Source of the DNA: Hydrangea macrophylla
Taxonomy: Eukaryota; Streptophyta; Magnoliopsida; Cornales; Hydrangeaceae
Direction of reading: 5' to 3'
DNA: 64,000 bases
Assembly (NCBI GenBank): GCA_033977485.1
Contig: CM066989.1
Coordinates: forward strand, 96,925,887-96,989,886
A program made the position numbers and the translations under genes. Shown one piece after another: positions 1 to 10,486 of the stretch. A model generated the notes under the pieces. It searched no databases and was not told the origin of the DNA. It worked only from the letters and a program-made list of their open reading frames with translations. Positions within the stretch are counted from its first letter, which is position 1. The number at the start of each line of letters is the position of its first letter.

Positions 1-576
1 ATTTGATGGTTGGGTAAAGATTTGGTGGGGTTTGGGTATGAGATTGGTAGAGTTTCTCTCTCTATCTTTTTTTCTCTAAAGCTTTCCCAATATTTCTATA
101 TATAATTCAAGTCTCCCCCAAATGAAAGAAAATGGGTCTTTTTATAGACTTTCCTTATCTTGGGGGCTAAGATAAGGGTAGATAGGTCAATTTGGGGTGG
201 GTTAGGAATATTCTATGGCATCTCTAATTCTCCATGGCACTTCTATGTAATTCCAAGAAACTTGAAGGGCATTTAAGTTGGCTAGAATAAAGGAACATTC
301 TAGAGCATCTTCAAAGCACATGGGAGATTAGTGCCCAACAAAGGGCTTTTTGGGTATTTTCTTTGGATTAGGAATATGCCAAGGAATCTCTAACTCTCCA
401 AATCACATGGGATACTTTCTTTTATTATTTTCCTTTTCTTATATATATATATATATATGTATAGACACATTTTTCATTTTAAATCTAAATTAATCATATG
501 AGTCACCAAATAGTATCTTTTTCTTTTTTTTCTTTTTGAATCTAAAAATATGAGAAACAATGTTATTTTTAGAAAA

Positions 577-610
<34 letters not shown>

Positions 611-840
611 TAATCTATTCTATTTTTTTTAGAAAGTAACCCATGATCTAGTGAGCTCGAGACAGATGATCAGTGATTGGCCAAATCTAGGGATATTAGG
701 AGCAAGTTTTGGGAGTTTGAAGCTTTTCAGAAGTCGAAGCGATGAACTTGAAGAAAATCGTCGGGACATTATTCATCATTGGTTTCTAGAGGTAAATCCC
801 CCCTAAGTTTAATAGTTCGGTCAAAATTGGGGTGTCTACA
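1..840. other. AT-rich non-coding DNA, possible end of an LTR
   Basis: No gene is seen. The stretch holds an (AT)n run near 440-458 and an (ATT)n run near 578-610. It ends in ATTGGGGTGTCTACA at about 826-840, the sort of 3' end often seen on plant gypsy LTRs (terminal CA), and then switches abruptly into the repeat that starts at 841. The left boundary, if this is an LTR, lies outside the window, so the identity is a guess from the terminus alone. Confidence 0.35.
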
Positions 841-1532
841 CTCTCGCCGACATCGTCACCATCTTCTCTGGCATCGAGGAGGACCGAACCCTAAATCTTA
901 AGGTTGCATATGCATATTAGACCATGCACCCTAAATCTGGTCGTGAGTTTGGTTGATTTGTTTTGATTCAAGAAATTGCAGATTTTTTTGCTTGTTTAGA
1001 GTCTTTGTTCTCTTTGTAGGAACCTTCTTTTGGATTTGGTAACTTTAATGTTTTGCCTTTAGGATGTAATGGTTTTGGACTTTGTCCATTTAAATTATTT
1101 TGTTTAAATTACTATACGGGTATTCCAAAATTATTTGGTCAAATTACTATATGGGTATTCCATAATTTTTATAATAACATCTTTTACTTTCATTTACTTT
1201 TTCTGCCAACTCCCTTTGAGTTCCCAAAATATGTATATATATTTATAAGAAAATAAACATAGAACTTAATTATTAGAAAAATTGTTGTCTAAATTCCAAA
1301 GTTAATACTCTTATCTAATGCAATTACTTTTCTTTTCTAAATCCATTAGGCCTCACTTTTTTGTGTTGATATTTACTTCTTGAAATATTTAGAGTTATTA
1401 GTTCCAAATGGGTCACTAATACCCCTTGTGCACTGTTAGGTAGTTTCTTTTTCTTATACAATAAAATCACAAAAAATTGGGATTGGTATAAATTGTCCAA
1501 TGTAGCTTTTGGCCCATTGTAATTGCAGAGTC
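841..1532 (+). repeat. Left copy of a 692-bp direct repeat (intron-like sequence)
   Basis: This block matches 4718-5409 at a constant offset of 3877 bp with no net length change and only scattered substitutions (about 97-98% alike by eye). It reads like the end of a 5' exon (CTAAATCTTAAG followed by GT) and an AT-rich intron finishing TTGTAATTGCAG at 1528. Similarity to the right copy stops four bases after that acceptor-like site, where copia coding sequence begins. It is probably a fragment of the same CACTA-like element as the right copy. Confidence 0.75.
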
Positions 1533-4038
1533 AAAGAAGGGGTCTTAGGCAATTTGGTTCTCAAACCAATGGAAGTCTACGAGTCTTGTTTAGATGGTAA
1601 GATGACCAAAACGCCATTTTCCACAAAGGGCAATAGGACCAATTCATTGTTGGAATTAGTTCATACTGATGTGTGCGGACCAATAAATATTAGAGCAAGG
1701 GGTGGTTATGAGTATTTCATTACCTTTACTGATGACCACTCTAGGTATGGATAAGTTTACCTAATGCAGCAAAAATTTGAAGCCTTTGAAATGTTCAAAG
1801 AGTTTAGGGCTGAAGTGGAGAATCAATTGGGCACACATATCAAGGCCATTCGATCTGATCGTGGTGGCAAGTACCTCTCTAATAAGTTTATTGATCACCT
1901 CGTACAGAATGGGATTCTGTCACAGTTGACTGCAACTAGCACGCCTCAACAGAATGCTATAGTAGAGAGAAGGAACCAGACTCTTTTAGACATGACTAGG
2001 TCGATGATGAGTTATTCAGAGTTACCTTTATTCCTTTGGGAATATGCTTTGGAAACTGCTGCGTACATACTAAATCTAGTACCATGCAAATCTGTTCCCA
2101 GGACACCACGAGAGATATGGATTGGGAGCAAACCTTCTTTGCAACATCTGCAGATATGGATGTGTCCGACATATGTGCTGAAAGGAAAGGTGAGCAAGTT
2201 GGCTTTAAATTGGAAGTATGTTATTTCGTAGGGTATCCAAAGGGTACTTATGGATGGTATTTTTATGATCCAAGATAACAGAAAGTGTTTGTTAGTACAA
2301 ATGTTGTTTTCTTGGAGGATGATTATATCATGAAACATAAACCTAAGGGAAGGATAGATCTTAGAGAGATAGAAGGAGAGCCCTCAGTCCTACCCGCATT
2401 TAATAATGATGTAAGACTTAAAATACTACTTCTTCACCCATTTCCGCACTGGTACCTCGTCGTAGTGGGAGGATTATCAGCCAGCCTGATAAATGCATGT
2501 TCTTAGGAGAAGTTTTTGAAGCTGTCTTTATTGAATTTGAATTTGATCCTACCACATACAAAGAGGCAATGACTGATGTTGACTCAGCTCATTGGGTTAA
2601 AGCTCTAAAGGGTGGATTGGAATTTATAGATTCCAATCAGGTTTGGGATCTTGTAGAACTTCTAGTCAATATTAAACCCATTGACTGTAAGTGAGTCTCA
2701 AGAGGAAAAGTGGATATGATGGAAAGGTTGAGACCTTTAAAGCAAGGCTTGTAGCGAAAGGTTACACTCAGTGGGAGGGCATTGACAATGAGGATACCTT
2801 CTCGCCGGTAGCCATGCTTAAATCGATTAGAATACTCTTATCCATTACTGCATGCCTATATTATGAGATCTGGCAGATGGACGTCAAGACAGCATTCTTG
2901 AATGGCAATCTTGAGGAGGACATCTATATGCAACAACCAGAAGGGTTCATAGCTGGTGGGAAAGGTAACTTGGTATGCAAGTTGCAAAAGTCCATTTATG
3001 GGCTTAAGCACGCATCCAGGAGTTGGAGCATACGTTTGACCAAGCGGTCAAGTCATTTGGTTTCATATAGAATCTGGATGAACCTTGTGAATACAAGAAG
3101 CGTGAAGAGAAAGTGGTGGCTTTTCTTGTGCTTAACGTTGATGACATTTTACTCATTGGGAATGATGTAGTGACATTGTAAACAGTTAAGATTTGGCTAG
3201 CTAGTACTTTCGATATGAAGGATGTAGGAGAGGCGAGCTATACTCTTGGAATAAAGCTCTTTCAGGATCTTAAGCGAAAGATAATGGGATTATCTCAAGC
3301 TGGTCATATCGACAAGGTGCTAACTAGGTTTCAATAGATAATTCAAAGAAAGGTTTGTTACCTTTCAGGCATGGTTTAGCGTTCTCCAAGGACCAGTGTC
3401 CAAAGACACAAGAGGAGAGGAATCGCATGGCAGGAGTTCCCTATGCTTCGGCAGTGGGAAGTCTCATATATGTGATGTTATGCACTAGACCAGATATATG
3501 CTTTGCCGTTGGCATGGTTAGTAGATATCAATCGAATCCAGGTGCAGAACACTCGACAGCCATTAAGCATATTCTTAACTACTTGAGAAGGACTAAAGAT
3601 TACATGCTTATGCACGGTGGTAGTGAGTTAATTTCAGTGGGATACACTGACTTGGACTTTATTTCAAATAAAGATTCAAGGAAGTTGACGTTCGGTCATC
3701 TCTTTACCTTGGGAGGTGGTACTGTTAGTTAGAGGAGCATTAAGCATAAATGCATTGCAGATTCAACTACAGAAGCTGAGTATGTGGCTGCTTGTGAAGC
3801 CGTAAAGGAAGCTGTTTGGCTCAAGAAGTTCCTTATGGAGCTCGAGGTGGTACCATCATCGCTATCACTTATTGCACCTTATTATTATAATAGTGGGGCA
3901 GTGGCACAGTCCAAGGAGCCAAGGAACCACGGAAAAGGAAGCACGTAGAGCAGAAATATCATCTAATCCGAGATATTGCTCAACGTGGAGATGTGACTGT
4001 CACCAAGATTGCCACCGCTGACAATCTTCCTGATCCGT
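1533..4038 (+). pseudogene. Ty1/copia polyprotein remnant (integrase, RT, RNase H)
   Basis: Translated pieces in shifting frames follow the copia order. First comes the end of the GAG-pre-integrase region (CLDGKMTKTPF) and the integrase core (LELVHTDVCGP, then IRSDRGGKY and [10 protein letters not shown]). Then RT follows (VETFKARLVAKGYTQ, MDVKTAFLNGNLEEDIYMQQ) and RNase H (VPYASAVGSLIYVMLCTRPD, TTEAEYVAA). The RT YVDD box reads NVDD near 3139-3150. There are several stops and frameshifts (about 1752, 2229, 2692, 3168, 3336, 3730). Gag, protease, LTRs and primer site are absent. The 5' side starts at the 692-bp repeat and the 3' side is cut at ADNLPDP by the CACTA end at 4039. The element is dead. 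Confidence 0.9.
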
Positions 4039-4669
4039 CACTAGAAGGGAAAAGGCCTTTTTTGTCACTTTAAATATTGTATTTTTATTTTGAGTGACAT
4101 AATTATTTCTTGCAGGGTCTTTTTTTGTCACTTTTTAAGTATTTATTTCAGTTTTTAAAAGAGTGACATAAATGCTTGATTATTTATGTCATTTATTTAA
4201 AAAAAGTAATATAAATAATAACATATTTGTCTCACTTTTTAAAAAAGTGACATAAGTAATCATTCTTTCATGTCACTTTTTAAAAAGTGACAAATAAAAA
4301 CAGGGTGGCAAATTTGTAAATAAAATATTTAATTTTTATGTCAATATTTGCAAAAAGTGACATAATTAATACACACAATTATAAAGACCTTAATTTTTAT
4401 GTCACTTTTTTTGAAAATTGTCAAACATTTAATTTAAAAAGTAACATAAATAGGAAATATGCGCGCGCGGGAAAGGAGCCGGGAATAAAAGTGCCTCTGA
4501 TCATCTCCCTCTCATCCATCCCTCTCTCATCCATCTCCTCTCATAAAAGAAAGCATATATCTTCCTCCCACCTCCTCTCAGTCTTCCGCCGGTCATCACC
4601 ACATGCATCAGCGCCGCCGTCGCCATCACATTCTCCGCACGCCACACACATGCCACCATCGCTCTCTCC

Positions 4670-4678
<9 letters not shown>

Positions 4679-4724
<46 letters not shown>
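4679..4724. repeat. (CT)n microsatellite
   Basis: An uninterrupted run of CT dinucleotides sits between a CT-rich leader and the right 692-bp repeat. Predicted Ser/Leu-rich peptides across it (4338-4797) are by-products of the repeat. Confidence 0.9.
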
Positions 4725-5409
4725 CGACATCATCACCATCTTCTTTGGCATCGAGGAGGACCGAACCCTAAATCTTAAGGTTGCATATGCATATTAGACC
4801 ATGCACCCTAAATCTGGTCGTGAGTTTGGTTGATTTGTTTTGATTCAAGAAATTGCAGATTTTTTTGCTTGTTTAGAGGTTTTGTTCTCTTTGTAGGAAC
4901 CTTCTTTTGGATTTGGTAACTTTATTGTTTTGCCTTTAGGATGTAATGGTTTTGGACTTTGTTCATTTAAATAATTTTGTTTAAATTACTATATGGGTAT
5001 TCCAGAATTATTTGGTCAAATTACTATATGGGTATTCCAGAATTTTTATAATAACATCTTTTACTTTCATTTACTTTTTCTGCCAACTCCCTTTGAGTTC
5101 CCAAAATATGCATATATATTTATAAGAAAATAAACATAGAACTTAATTATTAGAAAAATTGTTGTCTAAATTCCAAAGTTAATACTCTTATCTAATGCAA
5201 TTACTTTTATTTTCTAAATCCATTAGGCCTCACTTTTTTGTGTTGATATTTACTTCTTGAAATATTTAGATTTATTAGTTCCAAATGGCTCACTAATACC
5301 CCTTGTGCACTATTTGATAGTTTCTTTTTCTTATACAATAAAATCACAAAAAATTGGGATTGGTATAAATTGTCCAATGTAGCTTTTGGCCCATTGTAAT
5401 TGCAGAGTC
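4718..5409 (+). repeat. Right copy of the 692-bp direct repeat
   Basis: This is the partner of 841-1532. It contains the same exon/intron-like organisation: AAATCTTAAG|GTTGCATATG as a possible donor near 4777-4786, and TTGTAATTGCAG as an acceptor ending at 5405. Here the sequence continues past the acceptor into AGTCTATTGTGC, so this is probably the parental context that the left copy lost. Confidence 0.75.
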
Positions 5410-5810
5410 TATTGTGCTAAAGAATTTATTTTAACTTCTGGAATTCATAATTATTGATAATCTCCAAGAGTTTTTAGCAAACATGGCTTATGCCTGTTAG
5501 GTTTAACAAAATTGCTAATTGTTTCATTTAAGTCCAATGTATAGGAGGTATTAGCGACACGATTTGAAGTACATGGGGGCAAAGTGAAAAACATGCTAAG
5601 TATAGGGGGTATATCTGTAATTAATCTAAATATTTAATCTTTGGGTTAGATATATAATAATGTCATGTTACTATCTCAGTGAATCCGTGATTAATTTTAG
5701 TTTTTCTAATTTAAGTTCTATGTAAAATTAGTTAATTTATCCTTGTATTCATTATCATTACCTATGTTTATAGGCCTAATAACTTTACTCCCTTATTATA
5801 CGCGTGTTTT
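5410..5810. other. AT-rich non-coding DNA
   Basis: No coding potential, RNA gene or clear repeat is seen. The stretch may still belong to the CACTA-like element that begins at 4039. Confidence 0.5.
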
Positions 5811-6371
5811 CAATTGGACATACATGTACTTTTTACTATGTTGAATTGAATTCTTGAACTTCAAGATTTTATTCAATCAGACCCAAAACCTGATGTCCTT
5901 GGCTTAAACTAACAGAAAATGTGACTTAAGTTGCGTGGGATACTTAATTGTCATAGAATTAGTTAAGACAAACAAAGAAGTATGTGAAGGGAGCGGAAAA
6001 TCGCAATTGATTAGACCTAAAATCGTATGTAATAAGAGCACCCAAAATCGCATGTAATTAGATCCCAAAATAGTATCATTCTTAACAACCATAGAATTGG
6101 TTAAGACAAATGAAGGAGTGTGTGAAGGGTGCAAAAAATCGCATTTGATTATACCCAAAATCGCATGCAATAAGATCCAAAATCACGTTCAATTAGTCCA
6201 AAAATAGCATAATTTTCGTGCCCTTCACATACTCCTTTATTTGTCTTAGCCAATTCTGTGACAGTTAAGTATCAGATGCAACTTACGTCGCAATATCCGT
6301 TAGTTTAAGCCAACGATGTCAGATTTTGGGTCTAATTGAATAAAATCTCGCAACTTACATGTATCCAATTG
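5811..6371. mobile_element. MITE-like element with long terminal inverted repeats
   Basis: The left arm (about 5811-5990) and right arm (about 6220-6371) are inverted copies. CAATTGGA..TACATGTA opens the left arm and TACATGTATCCAATTG closes the right. The arms share inverted segments such as GACCCAAAA, TTGGCTTAAACTAAC and TATGTGAAGGG. The left arm has about 35-40 extra bases near 5835-5870. The middle holds a partial tandem duplication (CATAGAATTAGTTAAGACAAA at about 5945 and again near 6090) with reiterated AAATCGCATG motifs. No transposase is present. A short second inverted pair (GGGTGACATGTGTCC near 6377 and GACACCTGTCACCC near 6442) lies just outside. Confidence 0.7.
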
Positions 6372-6715
6372 ACAGTGGGTGACATGTGTCCAATTCTATT
6401 TCCATTTTACCCCTCTATTGCCGACATTATTATTGGAATGAGACACCTGTCACCCAGTGGAGGCCTGAGTGAGCAAAATGGGGTGAGCAAACATACTCTT
6501 GTACAGTATGAGTATGTAAAGTATAATTAGGCTTAAATGTAACATATAAAATTCAATGCCACATAACAACTCTATCAGTGGTATGTCCCTGTTAAAATTA
6601 GAGTTGTTTTAAATTTATAGTAGTGTTGAAAAATAGTTAACACCCATCTAAATTGATAAGTTATAAAAACACATGTTTCCATTATTTTTTTACTATAACC
6701 ATCCTAGATGAATAT
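6372..6715. other. Non-coding spacer with a small inverted repeat
   Basis: Apart from the inverted pair near 6377-6391 and 6442-6455, nothing is recognised. The last five bases (AATAT, 6711-6715) are the left target-site duplicate of the Athila-like insertion. Confidence 0.6.
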
Positions 6716-8343
6716 TGACACGAGAATTTTCTTGTGCGCTCTTGTGCAGTACCCAAGTGTAGGTAGACGTGCAAGTAATATCTGGTAAGACCAGGTCGAT
6801 CCCACAGGGAAGGTGTTGACCTATCGAATTAGACTAACCTCTACAGAAAACAAAATAAAATAACTAAGTTTGAATGATGGTGCAGAACACGAAGTTCCAC
6901 AAACTAAGATTACTAATGAAAGTGATTAAAATTAACTAAACAATTTAACTAGCTAATTAAAACAGTACTTTGAATTAAGGAATTTAACTTTAAAAAGAGA
7001 GTGTTGGGATTACACGAATCCGCAGTAACCTAGCCATCTACCATGCATTTGCCTTGAAGCACAACGGAGTAAATTACCTACAGTTTTCCGTATTCCTCTA
7101 AAAATAAAGATTCTATGGCCCTTTCATGACCGGGACCATATCATCACAGTTAAGTTAAATACGTGAAAGCGGTTTAATTCAATAGTTAAGACTCGCATCC
7201 TCAATGGTATTAGCATTGAAAATGGTTTGCAAAATGTATTGAAAGAAAATGCCTTCGGGCCTTAGTTTTAAAACTGTTTTGACAGACTGAGCATTTATTT
7301 GGGACAGAATGATAACAAGTCCTAAAACAAAAAGTCCTGGAATACTGCAGGTAACATCCTCAAGAATCCGAGAGTTCGATCGATCGACGCGCCTTCGATC
7401 GATCGAAGTCCTTCATCCCTCAATCGATCGAACTAACTTCGATCGCTTGACTGTCTCTGGTTCGATCGATCGAACTGACTTCGATCGATCGAACACAGCG
7501 ATTATTCTGCTGCATGGCAGAGGCTGGAGATCACTGTTTCATCGTGATCTCCCAACCTGGGACTACTCAGACATCGTCTGGAGTGTCGAGGATTGATTTT
7601 TAACGTAAGACAACTTTAATACCATGTTTGGTTGCGAGTTATTCATTAAAACTATGAAATCTATGGTTTTACCAATGTTTAGCATGCAATATCACGAGAT
7701 GATTGATTAAACTACTCCTAATACGTGCAGAATATGAATGAACAATATATAGATAACCTGGAATTGAAGATACTTGTATAAACTTTGAAGAAATCCAATC
7801 CACAATATGAAAAACCTACAAAAATCCAAACAAACTCTCTATCTCTCCTTCTAAACTGCTAAAATGTAAAAGTGGGCGTCCCAATAGACGTGAACAAAAC
7901 ACATATATATAGAAAAACCTAAGGCACTAGGGTTAAACCCGCATTCTGCTGCGCACGCAAATGTTTCTGGAAATACCCCGTTCGATCGATCGAACTGCGT
8001 TCGATCGATCGAACCCTTGATCTTCAAGCGCTTCAACACTCTTCAAGCGATCGAACTTTCGATCGATCGAACCTTCTACGATCGATCGAACTTCACTTTT
8101 CAGCTTTAACTTCTTTTGTTTGCATTCCAGCATTCCATTTATTCTGATACTCATCTATTCAGTCCGCACAGCAGTGATCTGCATAAACAACAGCTAAAAC
8201 AATACAACTTATCATAGATTAATCATACTGTATAAAAATTAGCCATGTAATGCAAATTGCAGATAATACGGGAAGTTGTGATCAAAACTACTACAATTCT
8301 TCCTTTTAGCGCGGTTGTATTTTACAAATACCCCCGCTTTGCA
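6716..8343 (-). repeat. 3' LTR of the Athila-like element
   Basis: It runs from TGACACGAGAATTTTC to CCCCCGCTTTGCA on the plus strand, and equals 19663-21290 in length and in all stretches compared. It carries copies of the TTCGATCGATCGAA palindrome at about 7374-7494 and 7980-8091. Small ORFs inside it (7309-7596, 7851-8154) only translate these palindromes (FDRSN-type peptides) and are not called as genes. Confidence 0.95.
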
Positions 8344-8357
8344 CAACCCCCAACTAG
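8344..8357 (-). other. Putative polypurine tract of the Athila-like element
   Basis: On the minus strand GCTAGTTGGGGGTTG directly precedes the 3' LTR start TGCAAAGC. This purine/G-rich stretch at the junction is where plus-strand DNA synthesis would be primed. Similar AGTTGGGGGT sequences recur internally near 10123 and 12570. Confidence 0.65.
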
Positions 8358-9251
8358 CTTATTGCTAGTCCCTAGCGATAAAGCGAAAATAAAATAAAAT
8401 AAAAACTCCTAAACTAATACTACCACGACTAAGAAACAAAGAAAAACTAAAAACAACCTAAACTAAGATAGAGAGAAAAATCCTAACTCACTTTCGCAGG
8501 AATCGCGATTGCATTTAGCGAATGCAATAAGCCGTTAAACCCCTAGGTTCCCCCTAGTGGACGAGTGTTGTCTCGTGAGGGTTTGCAGTGAATATACCCA
8601 CAAAATTCCAATTTTTAAGCTCAACAAAATTTAGAATAACTTGTAGAATTTCCCCTCATTAAACTGTTAATTCAACTCTACAAGGATATAATATCCTCTA
8701 TCAACCCATGAAAGAGATCCACATGCTCCCCCATATCACCAAGTAAAATATACAAATGTATTACCATCATGCACCCGTGTGTGTGTGAAATTAACAACCA
8801 TGCGTCCAATCCCTTATTAAGAATTATCTAGACTATTGTACTTTGGAAACTTGCAGTTTTAGCTCAATTCTCACATTGGTCACACTCAAAAAGAACGTCT
8901 CTCAGAAACTTGCTTTATAATGATCGCACATAGTATGAAAGCTTTGATAAAGATGATATTCTAAGTGCTAATGCTTTCATACCTGACTCGATGAAAAACG
9001 GACATTTAAGAGTGTCTAGTCTCATGAATGGAATACTACTTACTAGAGGAGCGAAATACCGTGGAAAACTCAACTCACACTTTCATGTTCAAATCAATTG
9101 TTGAGAATCTTCAAGACTTTGAATTATGGCTTTTATTTGGTAGGTGGGGGTGTTGTAGAGAAGAGTGTGCTTTTTAGTATGTGATGGAATTTCCACTTCT
9201 CTTTTTATTCTTTATTCTGTTCTCCACCCAATCTCCCATTCATTTCATATG

Positions 9252-9288
<37 letters not shown>

Positions 9289-10144
9289 CATATATAACTC
9301 CTTCATTCATCATCATTTTTTTTTTTTAACCTGAAATGTCCCACAACAACTTCCTTCCATTTCACATACTTTGATGACTCATTCTCAATAAAATTTATCA
9401 AACAGTTCGGTGAGGTCAAGGTATAAATCAAGGATTTGGATTCTTGTGATTTTTATTGGAAATATTTATCTGAGGTGGGATCAAGGGGGTGAAACGACTC
9501 AATGAATGAGGATGAGCTATATTAGGTAAAGGAATGGGTAAACGATGGCTTGAATCATTTTCTCAACTTTCAATTTTTAGCACTTAAGTGTTCATTGAGT
9601 TTAATTGGTAAATCCTGAACGTTCTCCTCTAACAAGCAGTCAAAACTTTTAACGAAAACTGAGACTTAACAACGAATTCACCAGTATATGCAAGAAAAAC
9701 CATTCGACAATGTATGAGAGTTCCCTCAGAAATGAAGATTGGCTCAAAAGCTCACAAAGGGTTATTAGCTTCCACTACTTGTTCTTTTCGTACAATATTC
9801 ATTTTAACTCAATTTTCAGGTTTTCTACATGGCTGCTAATTAGTGTGCACAAGTATTGGGTACATACTAGCTTTACAGATGCAATTCATTTCAGTGATAC
9901 AGAAAAAAAAACGCGTGAATTTAATCCATAAAAAGATAAGAATACTACAAATGTATCATTGTCTCATTAACAAGCAGGAGAGGTTATTCAGAGTTATTCT
10001 ATCAATACGATTCAATAAAAATTTTCCAAATTTTAACAGACTGTGATCTCATTAAATTTAAAACATTACCAAGTGCAAAACCTGATTATTATGAGTGTAT
10101 ACCTATCTATTATCTCCTACCCCCAACTGAAAACAACAAAGTCC
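8358..10144 (-). other. 3' non-coding region of the Athila-like element
   Basis: About 1.8 kb lies between the post-pol ORFs and the 3' LTR. It holds a run of 36 T (9253-9288) and another of 12 T (9316-9327), which are A runs in the transcript. Short plus-strand ORFs at 9710-10046 show no family features. Long non-coding 3' regions are usual in Athila elements. Confidence 0.7.
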
Positions 10145-10486
10145 TCAGAAGTTGATTTTCAATAAATAAAATAGATGGGTATCACCTGTATAGCGCAAAT
10201 GTATGATCGCAAGCGAGCAACCTAGCATAGAAAGGTAGAACACAATCTCCAAAACAACCAGGATCAATAGATAACAATAGTACAATAAAACCATGATCCA
10301 ATCAATCGAAACCACTGGAATATGAACAAAATAAAATAAAATACAAGCAGTGATAAATACAGTCCATACAATACCAACTAACCAAATAAAACACCCAAAA
10401 AAAAACCACCAGCATATACAACCAACCAAAAATATATAAATGCCCCCTCCCCGACTAAAACTAATCGACCCCAGATGGCGTATCAT
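10145..10486 (-). CDS. Hydrophobic ORF overlapping the end of the env-like ORF
   Basis: This is a 113-residue frame whose start overlaps the last 26 bases of the env-like ORF in another frame. After a short polar N-terminus it is almost wholly hydrophobic and could form three to four membrane segments (about residues 16-47, 53-60, 63-85 and 86-96). Env-like proteins of some plant retroelements have membrane segments, so a role as a second membrane product or a frameshift extension is possible. However, the plus strand here is A/C-rich, and its complement naturally encodes Phe, Leu, Val, Trp and Cys. The frame may therefore be chance; there is no independent evidence of translation. Confidence 0.25.
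   Translation of the reverse strand: MIRHLGSISFSRGGGIYIFLVGCICWWFFFGCFIWLVGIVWTVFITACILFYFVHIPVVSIDWIMVLLYYCYLLILVVLEIVFYLSMLGCSLAIIHLRYTGDTHLFYLLKINF

Larger units (their letters stand above)
4039..5409 (+). mobile_element. CACTA (En/Spm-like) transposon, left end and subterminal region
   Basis: The sequence CACTAGAAGGGAAAAGGCC begins inside the copia RNase H and has the form of a plant CACTA terminal inverted repeat. From about 4055 to 4450 there are many copies of TTTTTGTCACTTTT and its complement AAAAAGTGACATAA in both orientations, typical of CACTA subterminal repeats. A TC-rich segment with a (CT)n tract (about 4679-4724) and the right 692-bp repeat follow. I did not find the matching right terminus or a transposase; later insertions may separate or have removed them. 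The real right limit is therefore unknown. Confidence 0.65.

Noticed and set aside
4338..4797. ORFs with Ser/Leu runs
   Set aside because: They arise from the (CT)n microsatellite and CT-rich CACTA sequence.
841..5409. The 692-bp direct repeats as LTRs of the copia fragment
   Set aside because: They lack TG..CA ends, primer site and polypurine tract. The copia sequence starts mid-polyprotein, and a CACTA terminus lies between copia and the right repeat.
7309..8154. FDRSN/SIDRT repeat peptides in the Athila LTRs (also 20256-21101)
   Set aside because: They only translate the GATCGATC palindromes, which appear on both strands and outside coding regions.
8545..8560. CCCCTAGTGG as a possible right end of the CACTA element
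   Set aside because: It is inside the Athila 3' region and lacks the rest of the terminal inverted repeat (GGCCTTTTCCC).
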